A model generated the notes under the pieces. The model was not told the DNA's origin. It saw only the letters and a program-made list of their open reading frames with translations, and searched no databases. The position numbers and the translations under genes were made by a program. From an uncultured Muribaculum sp. (GTDB taxonomy: Bacteria; Bacteroidota; Bacteroidia; Bacteroidales; Muribaculaceae), in contig CANPDS010000107.1 of NCBI GenBank assembly GCA_947573015.1, forward strand, positions 1 to 8,145: a stretch of DNA of 8,145 nucleotides, given 5' to 3'. Of the stretch, positions 1-5,683 are shown one piece after another (position 1 is the first letter of the stretch; each line of letters starts with the position of its first letter).

Positions 1-52
1 TGATGGAAGTCTGATCGATGCACTTATAGAACTCAAAAAACATACACGATGA
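1..52 (+). CDS. Possible C-terminal tail of an upstream gene (partial)
   Basis: Reading from base 2, an open frame gives 16 residues (DGSLIDALIELKKHTR) and stops at TGA 50-52. The composition looks like an amphipathic helix with a basic end, as at the C-terminus of many proteins. The stop shares an ATGA overlap with an ATG at 49, an arrangement typical of coupled operon genes. Sixteen open codons are easily found by chance, so the call rests on composition and the overlap. The protein family cannot be told from this fragment. Confidence 0.3.
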   Translation, partial: DGSLIDALIELKKHTR

Positions 53-108
53 AATCTATATTACCGCCGGTAATTCTGAAAAATCACGTTTCTAAAACAT
101 ACGTAACG

Positions 109-429
109 ATGAAACTGATAATTATTGCAATCATGTGTATGCTTTGTGCGTGCATGGCCTACGCAAAGCCCCAATGCCATGGCTTCAATAACTATAATGA
201 TAAGGTAACGATAGTTTTTACTGACGATGTTGCAGACAAAACCTATTCGGTATCAGATGCAAAACTTGTCATCTATGGAAAAGAATATGCTGCCACATCC
301 ATAGAATCCAATGTGAAAAATGGAGTTGCAACCGTAACGCTTATATTTCCTCACATCACCAGGTTTTCTAATCCGAAAGTAATACTTCGGATTAATGGGA
401 AAAAGGCGAAATTCAAGGTTTGTCAATAA
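109..429 (+). CDS. Small secreted protein of unknown function
   Basis: I do not recognise this protein. From ATG 109 it has 106 residues and opens with a clear signal peptide: Met-Lys, a hydrophobic core at about residues 3-17, and an A-Y-A site that predicts signal peptidase I cleavage after residue 19. A lipoprotein reading is less likely because the sequence before Cys15 (L-C-A) is a poor lipobox. The mature part of about 87 residues alternates short hydrophobic and polar stretches, suggesting a small beta-rich domain. It has one cysteine near each end (Cys23 and Cys105) that could form a disulfide in the periplasm. An in-frame ATG at 49 would add 20 residues and overlap the preceding stop as ATGA. 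I prefer 109 because it puts the signal peptide at the N-terminus, but 49 remains possible. A strong terminator follows at 462-503. Confidence 0.6.
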   Translation: MKLIIIAIMCMLCACMAYAKPQCHGFNNYNDKVTIVFTDDVADKTYSVSDAKLVIYGKEYAATSIESNVKNGVATVTLIFPHITRFSNPKVILRINGKKAKFKVCQ

Positions 430-461
430 ATCAGAAGGAAACAAATATAATTCATGCAAGT

Positions 462-503
462 ATGGAGGTCCCCGATATCACTGCCGGGGATTTCCATCTT
501 TTT
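462..503 (+). terminator. Rho-independent terminator of the + strand unit
   Basis: Arms 462-474 and 485-497 form a 13-bp stem (ATGGAGGTCCCCG with CGGGGATTTCCAT) that includes two G-U pairs in the + strand RNA. The loop has 10 nt, and CTTTTT follows at 498-503. The G-U pairs become A-C mismatches in the opposite RNA, and there is no T-run on that side, so the hairpin is directional. It lies 33 bp after the secreted-protein stop and separates that unit from the convergent sigma-factor operon. Confidence 0.75.
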
Positions 504-600
504 GGGTGTTGCTGTATTACTACAGGTCGTTTCTATTTGTACATGGCACGATACTCGCGCATCATGGTGATATATGCTCTTACCCCGATGGCAAGACCAA

Positions 601-1089
601 TTATATTAACTCTGTATCATCACGGAAAACCCAGTATAAAGAGCCAAGCAACGGTATGCAGAGGGCAATGAGTATTGCCATGAACAGATGGTGACGTTTA
701 CGATAGAATAATGCTTTACGTGCAACTGTCTCCACTCCCATTGTAGTGTAATTGATCTTTCTTACTCCGCATAATAGATACAAATCCATCATGGCTGCTA
801 TAAGAAAGAATATGCTGAAGCCAATACATTGCGCTAATGGGAATATATGGCGATAGAACACTGGCATTACAATGCTCATTGTTAATCCTATGATCACAAA
901 TATACGGTATTTGCCGCACAATTTTGTCTGGGCTGATTTTATCTTTCCCTCTTCCACTTGACGTATCAGACGGATATTGTCATCGTCGAGTGATTCCAGG
1001 CTGGTATTGAGTGCGTCGAAACGCTTTTTCATTTCTTCTATATCCATAGTTGTCCGATTATTCTGTAAGAGATAAAGTATATTATTCAT
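601..1089 (-). CDS. Three-helix membrane protein paired with the ECF sigma factor; putative regulator
   Basis: The protein has up to 162 residues. A cytoplasmic-looking N-terminal part (about 15-58) is rich in charged heptad-like residues, with helix or coiled-coil character. Hydrophobic segments follow at about 61-79, 84-108 and 134-156, with a basic stretch (RKRHH) before the last. The ATG at 1089 overlaps the sigma-factor stop by 8 bp. An internal ATG at 1047 gives an N-terminus MDIEEMKKRF, which looks more natural and would leave a 34-bp gap, so the start is uncertain. In Bacteroidales, ECF sigma genes are often followed by small membrane proteins of this layout, an N-terminal helical region before the membrane segments, and these are suspected anti-sigma factors. 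I see no zinc-binding anti-sigma motif, so the regulatory role is inferred from position and topology. Confidence 0.7.
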   Translation of the reverse strand: MNNILYLLQNNRTTMDIEEMKKRFDALNTSLESLDDDNIRLIRQVEEGKIKSAQTKLCGKYRIFVIIGLTMSIVMPVFYRHIFPLAQCIGFSIFFLIAAMMDLYLLCGVRKINYTTMGVETVARKALFYRKRHHLFMAILIALCIPLLGSLYWVFRDDTELI

Positions 1090-1618
1090 TAGAAAATTTC
1101 ACCAGTTTCTCTTTTATGCGGCGCAGACGCGATGCTACAGTATTGCGTGGCATATTCATGATTTCAGCGATAACATCGTAGGTGTTTTCGTCGAGCCACA
1201 GCAGTATCATCGCTTTTTCCACCCGGTCAAGCTGGTTGATTAAGGAATGCATTTCAGAAAGCATGGCTGCACGCTCATCGTTGCCGCTATCTGCTACATC
1301 TGTCAATGCCGACAGTGGGGTGAGTTCCGACTGGTGGCGGTTTTTACGGAAATAAGATACACAACTGTTGAGCGCGACGCGGTAGACCCATGTGCTTTCT
1401 CCGGATTCACCTCGGAAACTTCCCATGCCACGCCAGAGATTCACATATACCTCCTGGCGCATGTCTTCGAAATCCTCGACACAGCCGGCATACATATAGC
1501 ACACACGGTTGATCAGTGTGCCATGTGCTTCAATCAATCTTGAAAAAGCAGTGTCGGCACGCCCGTGTGTCTCACCTGCACTCTCACAATTAGGAACGGA
1601 AAGATTTATCTGAGCCAT
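1082..1618 (-). CDS. ECF-type RNA polymerase sigma-70 family factor
   Basis: At 178 residues this is the usual size for an extracytoplasmic-function sigma factor. Region 2 spans about 25-92 and contains the DMRQEVYVNLWRG helix (core RNA polymerase binding) and the TWVYRVALN segment (-10 recognition). A linker at about 93-122 carries no region 3. Region 4 spans about 123-175, with a helix-turn-helix around TYDVIAEIMNMPRNTVASRL that reads the -35 element. The start at 1618 fits: a candidate autoregulatory ECF promoter ends about 20 bp upstream, and the leader carries a weak AAAAGG purine stretch. It shares its 3' end with the membrane-protein gene, so the two are probably translated together. 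It most likely controls its own operon and genes outside the window. The inducing signal cannot be read from the sequence. Confidence 0.93.
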   Translation of the reverse strand: MAQINLSVPNCESAGETHGRADTAFSRLIEAHGTLINRVCYMYAGCVEDFEDMRQEVYVNLWRGMGSFRGESGESTWVYRVALNSCVSYFRKNRHQSELTPLSALTDVADSGNDERAAMLSEMHSLINQLDRVEKAMILLWLDENTYDVIAEIMNMPRNTVASRLRRIKEKLVKFSNE

Positions 1619-1638
1619 TCTTTTGCCTTTTACTCAGA

Positions 1639-1667
1639 TTAGACGCAATATGGTTAATATAGTTTCA
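1639..1667 (-). promoter_or_regulatory. Candidate autoregulatory ECF promoter of the sigma operon
   Basis: Read on the minus strand, TGAAAC (1667-1662) is followed by a 16-bp spacer and CGTCTAA (1645-1639). This is the classical ECF layout, with an AAC-containing -35 and a CGT-containing -10 at 16-17 bp spacing. Transcription would begin near 1630, giving a leader of about 12 nt before the ATG at 1618. ECF factors very often transcribe their own gene, and the position is right for that. The match is by eye; no start-site data are available. Confidence 0.6.
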
Positions 1668-1676
1668 CAACTATAT
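1657..1676. repeat. 8-bp palindrome overlapping the ECF -35 box
   Basis: ATATAGTT (1657-1664) and AACTATAT (1669-1676) are perfect inverted repeats separated by TCAC. The palindrome covers most of the candidate TGAAAC -35 element, so a bound dimeric protein could compete with sigma. Such AT-rich palindromes also arise by chance in DNA of this composition, so the operator role is only a possibility. Confidence 0.4.
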
Positions 1677-1686
1677 ATTTTCATCT

Positions 1687-1731
1687 AAAAAAAAGGAACG
1701 CCAACGGTTTGATGTCATCGTTGCAAGCGTT
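1687..1731 (-). terminator. Intrinsic terminator on the minus strand upstream of the sigma gene
   Basis: On the minus strand, AACGC (1731-1727), a 3-nt TTG bulge, CAACG (1723-1719), a 12-nt loop and CGTTGGCGTT (1706-1697) form a 10-bp stem with one bulge. CC and eight T residues follow (1694-1687). This is a good intrinsic terminator, yet no minus-strand gene lies between it and the murU operon 740 bp upstream. It could end read-through from that operon, end an unannotated small RNA, or insulate the sigma promoter, which lies just beyond it. Confidence 0.6.
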
Positions 1732-1936
1732 AAGAGATCCTATTATACAAAGCAAGTATACGGCTGAAAAAATCTTTTTTAAGACCATATTATAGACAAC
1801 CTTAAAATTATACCAATTAAACGTGAAAATTTATTTAATTATTGTCCTTAATGGTGAATGATATATGTAGGTCAAATAGGACATGTTTGATATTATAGAT
1901 ATAATGGACCATTCATTTATGTTTTTAAACATATCT

Positions 1937-1968
1937 CTTGTTTTTATATATCAGCCATATTATATTTG
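1937..1968 (+). promoter_or_regulatory. Bacteroides-type housekeeping promoter for the DUF4234 gene
   Basis: TATATTTG at 1961-1968 matches the Bacteroides primary-sigma -7 element TAnnTTTG exactly. CTTG at 1937-1940, 20 bp upstream, matches the -33 TTTG element in three of four bases. Transcription would start around 1975, giving a leader of about 85 nt before the ATG at 2061. The region is AT-rich, so a chance match is possible, but spacing and orientation both fit. Confidence 0.5.
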
Positions 1969-2022
1969 CATTTATTGACATTTTTATTCACACTGTGCAT
2001 ATTATACACATCTGCACCTAAA

Positions 2023-2044
2023 TTTCTGTAGAAAGGAACAGAAG
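2023..2044 (+). promoter_or_regulatory. Small leader hairpin exposing a purine-rich loop before the DUF4234 start
   Basis: TTCTGT (2024-2029) pairs with ACAGAA (2038-2043), extended by one possible U-G pair. The 8-nt loop AGAAAGGA resembles a ribosome-binding sequence. It lies about 24 bp before the ATG at 2061, which is too far for a normal Shine-Dalgarno site, and Bacteroidales rely little on such sites. It may be accidental. Confidence 0.2.
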
Positions 2045-2060
2045 TAAAACACAAAATGCT

Positions 2061-2489
2061 ATGCTACCTACCAATCGTGGATTCTGGCTTACACTATTGC
2101 TGTCAATCGTTACATTGGGTTTTTATCAATGGTATCTTGTCTATGCATTTGCTAAGGAAACCAATACCGCATGCCGCAATGATGGACAGAATACAAAAGG
2201 ACTACTGCTGTTTATCGTATTTTCTATAATAACCCTTGGCATTTATTCTATTATATGGTATTGCATGTGGATCAACCGGTGCAACACATATCTTGCGTTA
2301 AACCGACGTCCGCAGGGATTGCAGGTATCTACCTATATTCTTTCCATCTTCTTTGGATGGCTCACACTCGGTATATTCAATCTTGTGGTATTCTGTAAGA
2401 TGCTTTATCTGCAAAATGCGGTAAACGATACATATAACAATCTCAACGGATACGAGACTTCATCTTGTGCATCACCGGCCATGGCCTGA
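2061..2489 (+). CDS. DUF4234-type small membrane protein
   Basis: The protein has 142 residues, with hydrophobic segments at about 8-28, 48-70 and 91-113. Each contains a version of the same motif, LS(I)xTLG(I/F)(Y/F): residues 14-22, 55-62 and 95-106. These repeated aromatic-rich segments are the hallmark of the DUF4234 family, whose function is unknown. Polar stretches rich in Asn and Arg (around 33-46 and 71-86) link the helices, and a short polar tail ends the protein. The start at 2061 gives the expected N-terminus MLPTNRGFWL; an ATG at 2056 is out of frame and leads only to a short ORF. The gene runs opposite to both neighbours and has its own candidate promoter. Its last 18 bp overlap the 3' end of the murU-like gene. 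Confidence 0.8.
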   Translation: MLPTNRGFWLTLLLSIVTLGFYQWYLVYAFAKETNTACRNDGQNTKGLLLFIVFSIITLGIYSIIWYCMWINRCNTYLALNRRPQGLQVSTYILSIFFGWLTLGIFNLVVFCKMLYLQNAVNDTYNNLNGYETSSCASPAMA

Positions 2490-3236
2490 TGCATTACGGG
2501 CAATATCATTTTCAGCCTGACGGAGTTTTTCGAGAGTGCCTATATCGTGCCAGCGCGTTCCTGCGGGCTGGCACCATCCTTTTAAATACATACGTTGGCA
2601 AGCATCGATATAATATTCTGTGATTGAGAACACATTGTTCCCGATACTATCAGCATATTTTTTCAGATCATCAAGAACAGTTGGAGATATCATATGCACG
2701 CCACCGAATGCATATCTGCAATATTCTTCTGTGCAAATATCTTTGGGACGGTATTCGCCAGAAATGATATTCATCCACCCGTGCATCCTCATCGCATCAT
2801 CGAAAAGAAGATATCTTGATGTGGTGCGTGGTGCCATCAGTAGGGAGGCATCGGCTCCTGATGCTTCATGAGCGGCAAGCATTTCACGGTAATCAATATC
2901 GGTATAAATATCAGCGTTATGCAGCAATATAGGTTCATCGCCGTCCAGCATTGACTTTGCTGCAAGAACGCCACCTCCGGTATCGAGCAGGCGCGAGGAT
3001 TCGTCGCTCACTTGTATCTGCATGCCGAAATTATCATTGTCATGCAGGAAATCCATGATTTTTTCTGCATAGTGATGCACATTGACCACCACAACGGTAA
3101 TGCCACATTGCTTCATCCTTATCAACAAACGTTCAAGCATCGGCACTCCGTCAAGCGCAACAAGGGCTTTTGGCATGGTGTCGGTCAATGGACGCAGCCG
3201 GGAGCCAAGTCCGGCAGCAAAGATCATGGCTTTCAT
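2472..3236 (-). CDS. murU: MurU-like N-acetylmuramate-1-phosphate uridylyltransferase (sugar nucleotidyltransferase)
   Basis: The protein has 254 residues and a Rossmann-type nucleotidyltransferase fold. The signature loop AAGLGSRLRP (7-16) and PKAL with the catalytic-type lysine (Lys23) bind the nucleoside triphosphate. LDTGGG (84-89), the metal-binding NADIYTD region (107-113) and WHDIGT (229-234) are also present. Such enzymes join a sugar-1-phosphate to a nucleotide. The fold alone does not separate MurU (MurNAc-1-P to UDP-MurNAc) from mannose-1-phosphate guanylyltransferases or glucose-1-phosphate thymidylyltransferases. The MurU reading comes from the gene immediately upstream, an AmgK-type kinase, with which it overlaps by 4 bp (ATGA). 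That is the same pairing as in the Pseudomonas cell-wall recycling pathway. It has no linked acyltransferase domain, unlike GlmU. The gene ends inside the 3' end of the convergent DUF4234 gene. Confidence 0.8.
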   Translation of the reverse strand: MKAMIFAAGLGSRLRPLTDTMPKALVALDGVPMLERLLIRMKQCGITVVVVNVHHYAEKIMDFLHDNDNFGMQIQVSDESSRLLDTGGGVLAAKSMLDGDEPILLHNADIYTDIDYREMLAAHEASGADASLLMAPRTTSRYLLFDDAMRMHGWMNIISGEYRPKDICTEEYCRYAFGGVHMISPTVLDDLKKYADSIGNNVFSITEYYIDACQRMYLKGWCQPAGTRWHDIGTLEKLRQAENDIARNASGHGR

Positions 3237-4714
3237 TTATTGATCAATTTGGAGGATACCGGTTGAAATATATCTGTTATTCCCTGTTCGATATGACGTA
3301 GGATCACGTGCACACCGTATTTTTCATGAATATGCCGTGCCATATGCTCAGCACTGTAGACTGAGCGGTGTTGTCCACCGGTGCATCCGAAGCTAACCAT
3401 AAGATGAGTGAAGCCGCGAGCCATATATCGCTCTACTGCTACATCAACCAGAGCATATGCATGCGATAGAAATTCAGTGATACCGCTATCGTTTTCAAGG
3501 TAATCTATCACCGCTTGATCTCGGCCGGTAAGAGAGCGATACTCCACATATCGTCCGGGATTGCTCAATGCGCGACAATCAAATACGAATCCACCTCCGT
3601 TGGGTGTGTCATCATCCGGTATCCCTGATTTGCGGAAGCCGAAACTATTCACACTTACAGTAAGTTGGCGGTTTTCTGGAATGGAATTCCATCGCGGCAT
3701 AGATACTATACGCTGTAATACTTCATGTAGATGAGGCATGCCATCCGGCATATCTGCGAGAAGCGTGCGTAGATTGTCGATTGCAGCAGGAATACTGTTG
3801 ATAAAGTGCGGTTTCCGTTGCACAAGGCCACGTAAGCCATATGCGCCAAGTACCTGCAATGTGCGCAAGAGTACGAACAGACAGAGTTCACGCCGGAAAC
3901 CGATCGGATCAATGTTGATATATGGTTCTGACGCCCGTATATATTCATCAATCAGTTCATCACGTAATGCTTGTGGATAGTGGGCTTTAGCCTGCCAAAG
4001 AAATGACACTACGTCGTAGTGATACGGGCCGCGCCGTCCACCCTGAAAATCAATAAACCGGGGAGAACGATTGGAATCAAGCATAACGTTGCGCGACTGA
4101 AAATCGCGATACATGAATGTCGGGGTATCGAAGCGGAGTATCTTATCGCAAAGGGTGGTGAAGTCGCGTTCGAGAAGCACTTCCGAGTGATCGACCTCCA
4201 TAGGCTTAAGGAAGCAATACTTGAAGTAGTTGAGATCCCACATGAGCGACTGACGATCCATTGATGCAACCGGGAAACACACTGATGAGAAATCAAGGCC
4301 ACGCGCGCCTTCCCACTGCAACTTAGGAAGTGCGGCGATAGTGCGGCGAAGCGCGTGGTGCTGTTCATCTGTCCACTCTCCATTCTCACGGCCGGAGGAT
4401 ATGAAATCAAATAATGATGTAGTGCCGAGATCTTCCTGAAGATATGTCATGCTATCTTCATCAATATCATATACTTCAGGCACTGGGATACCGATGCTGT
4501 GGAAATGATGTGATAATTCAACGAATGCTTTGTTTTCAGCGGCATCCGTACCTGACACACCTATTATGGTAGTTTGTCCGTGAATGCGGTAATATCTTCT
4601 GTTTGATCCCGCTCCGGGCAGTAATTCTACTGCTGATGGAGCAGAACCTGCTGTCCGTGCATAGAGCCTGCTAAGCTGCGCCGGAACGTCAAACGACATT
4701 CTATCGTCACTCAT
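3233..4714 (-). CDS. amgK: AmgK-like amino-sugar kinase fused to a RapZ C-terminal domain
   Basis: The protein has 493 residues in two parts. Residues about 12-340 form an aminoglycoside-phosphotransferase-type kinase: a glycine-rich GAGSNRRYYRI loop (34-44), a catalytic loop YRDFQSRN (202-209) with Asp204 and Asn209, and a metal-binding FIDFQGG (220-226) with Asp222. This matches AmgK, which phosphorylates MurNAc or GlcNAc at the anomeric position in peptidoglycan recycling. Residues about 351-475 match the RapZ C-terminal domain: NSFGFRKSGIP, FVFDCRALSNPGR, SLTGRD and SFGCTGGQHRSVY (441-453). In E. coli that domain binds glucosamine-6-phosphate. The N-terminal P-loop half of RapZ is absent, and the basic RNA-binding tail of E. 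coli RapZ is not seen. I see no frameshift or stop at the junction. It is 11 bp after the transporter gene and overlaps murU by 4 bp. The exact substrate is inferred. Confidence 0.85.
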   Translation of the reverse strand: MSDDRMSFDVPAQLSRLYARTAGSAPSAVELLPGAGSNRRYYRIHGQTTIIGVSGTDAAENKAFVELSHHFHSIGIPVPEVYDIDEDSMTYLQEDLGTTSLFDFISSGRENGEWTDEQHHALRRTIAALPKLQWEGARGLDFSSVCFPVASMDRQSLMWDLNYFKYCFLKPMEVDHSEVLLERDFTTLCDKILRFDTPTFMYRDFQSRNVMLDSNRSPRFIDFQGGRRGPYHYDVVSFLWQAKAHYPQALRDELIDEYIRASEPYINIDPIGFRRELCLFVLLRTLQVLGAYGLRGLVQRKPHFINSIPAAIDNLRTLLADMPDGMPHLHEVLQRIVSMPRWNSIPENRQLTVSVNSFGFRKSGIPDDDTPNGGGFVFDCRALSNPGRYVEYRSLTGRDQAVIDYLENDSGITEFLSHAYALVDVAVERYMARGFTHLMVSFGCTGGQHRSVYSAEHMARHIHEKYGVHVILRHIEQGITDIFQPVSSKLINK

Positions 4715-4718
4715 ATTT

Positions 4719-4724
4719 ATCCTT
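4719..4724 (-). promoter_or_regulatory. Shine-Dalgarno site of the kinase-RapZ gene
   Basis: AAGGAT lies in the 11-bp gap after the transporter stop. The AAGGA core is 5 nt from the ATG at 4714. It supports that start over the in-frame Met at residue 6, and it is notable because most other genes here lack a clear ribosome-binding site. Confidence 0.5.
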
Positions 4725-4725
4725 G

Positions 4726-5670
4726 TTAATGGCCAATTTTGCCAGAATGTCCGGTTTTATTTAGGCGATCGGTAAGGATAACACCTATGAGGATCAACGC
4801 ACATCCAACATATCCTATCCAAGTTACTATCTCGCCAAGAAAAATAGCTGAAGCCACGAGTGTTATGATAGGTTGCACATAGAGATAGTTATTGGCCTTG
4901 ACGGCGCCAAGGCCTTTTATCGCCCAAGCCCATATAAGAAATGCAAGCATGGAGCAGAACACTCCGAGAAAGAGGAAGTTGGCCCATACCGTTGTCTCGG
5001 CAAATACGCTCAGGTCGCCATGATGACGCTCTGTAAAGAGAAACGGCAGAGCTGTAAGCAGTCCGTAGAAGAATGTTTTTCGTGTAATAAACAATACAGT
5101 ATAGAACGCACTGAGTTTGCGCAGAACGACTGAATACACAGCCCAGCTTACAGCAGCCGCCAATGCCAAAAGATCACCTAATGGTTTTACTGCGAGTACA
5201 AAAGAACTGTTGAAGATTACAAGTCCTACACCCATGAATGCGACAAGAGATCCGGTGATCATGCCACGTGTCGGACGTTCTGTCTTATATAGAGCACCGA
5301 CAAGGAGGGTGGTGATCAGTGGGGCGAGCGTTACAATTAGCGATACGTTGGACACCAGCGTATGTTCAAGTGCAGTATTTTCGGCAATAAAATATAGCGA
5401 TCCGCCACACATGCCGCAGGCCACAAACAATAGTTCATCGCGCACAGAGTTTGATACCAACTTTTGGTGGCATATGGCCAATATCATAAGATAGGCGAGC
5501 AACGTGCGGTAGATGTAGACCTCCGTAGGTTGCAGCCCGTGATCAAGAAGCACCTTTGTGGCTACAAATGAAACACCCCATGCCGTTACGGTAAGGAGTG
5601 CTCCTATGTTGTATAACAACATTGTTATTTGTGTGCGGTGTAATGTGCCGGAATGCTGGGTCATAGTCAT
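4726..5670 (-). CDS. EamA/DMT-family inner-membrane transporter
   Basis: The 314-residue protein has about ten hydrophobic segments in two EamA repeats, at roughly 19-152 and 164-299. Typical segments are TAWGVSFVATKVLL in helix 1, the ENTALEHTLVSNVSLIVTLAPLITTLL motif in the first repeat, and its counterpart KANNYLYVQPIITLVASAIFLGE in the second. DMT transporters move small metabolites, often outward, but the substrate cannot be predicted. The frame stays open back to an ATG at 5781 inside nrdG. I reject that start because the extra residues are polar, precede no membrane segment, and lie upstream of the candidate promoter at 5723-5754. ATG 5670 is chosen; 5664 and 5622 (giving MLLYNIGALL, 298 residues) are also reasonable. 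It is first in a tight operon with the AmgK-RapZ and MurU genes, so a role in moving wall-derived sugars or peptides is conceivable but unproven. Confidence 0.88.
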   Translation of the reverse strand: MTMTQHSGTLHRTQITMLLYNIGALLTVTAWGVSFVATKVLLDHGLQPTEVYIYRTLLAYLMILAICHQKLVSNSVRDELLFVACGMCGGSLYFIAENTALEHTLVSNVSLIVTLAPLITTLLVGALYKTERPTRGMITGSLVAFMGVGLVIFNSSFVLAVKPLGDLLALAAAVSWAVYSVVLRKLSAFYTVLFITRKTFFYGLLTALPFLFTERHHGDLSVFAETTVWANFLFLGVFCSMLAFLIWAWAIKGLGAVKANNYLYVQPIITLVASAIFLGEIVTWIGYVGCALILIGVILTDRLNKTGHSGKIGH

Positions 5671-5683
5671 AAAAAGGAGTCGC

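Larger units (their letters stand above)
1619..2060. other. Divergent AT-rich intergenic region between sigma factor and DUF4234 gene
   Basis: No protein-coding gene is apparent in this 442-bp stretch. On the minus strand it holds an ECF-type promoter (1639-1667), a palindrome (1657-1676) and an intrinsic terminator (1687-1731). On the plus strand it holds a Bacteroides-type promoter (1937-1968) and a small leader hairpin near the DUF4234 start. Between about 1740 and 1935 the DNA is very AT-rich with only short imperfect inverted repeats, such as ATTATA-GA-TATAAT near 1892-1905. I assign no function to those. Confidence 0.6.

Noticed and set aside
512..525. CTGTA-TTAC-TACAG hairpin after the membrane-protein gene.
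   Set aside because: A 5-bp stem without a T-run on either side is too weak to call a terminator.
395..694. Plus-strand open frames (99 and 83 residues) across the terminator and the end of the membrane-protein gene.
   Set aside because: They run through a strong terminator hairpin, have low-complexity composition rather than a domain, and lie antisense to a gene coupled to the sigma factor.
1741..1760. Minus-strand promoter TATACTTG that could drive a roughly 60-nt RNA ending at the 1687-1731 terminator.
   Set aside because: It matches the -7 element in all but one base but has no -33 element at the right distance, so a small RNA gene is not claimed.
1843..1914. Possible structured RNA or operator from TGTCCT/AGGACA and AATGGT/ACCATT inverted repeats.
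   Set aside because: Arms are only 6 bp with long loops, compete with each other, and lie upstream of the candidate + strand start site, so they would not be in the DUF4234 leader.
4009..4410. 133-residue minus-strand ORF and an 81-residue plus-strand ORF inside the kinase gene.
   Set aside because: The kinase frame carries all the conserved motifs; these are other-frame shadows with no recognisable domain.
5117..5494. 125-residue plus-strand ORF antisense to the EamA gene.
   Set aside because: Composition rich in Thr, Ser and Arg is typical of antisense to a membrane protein, and no start signal or domain is seen.
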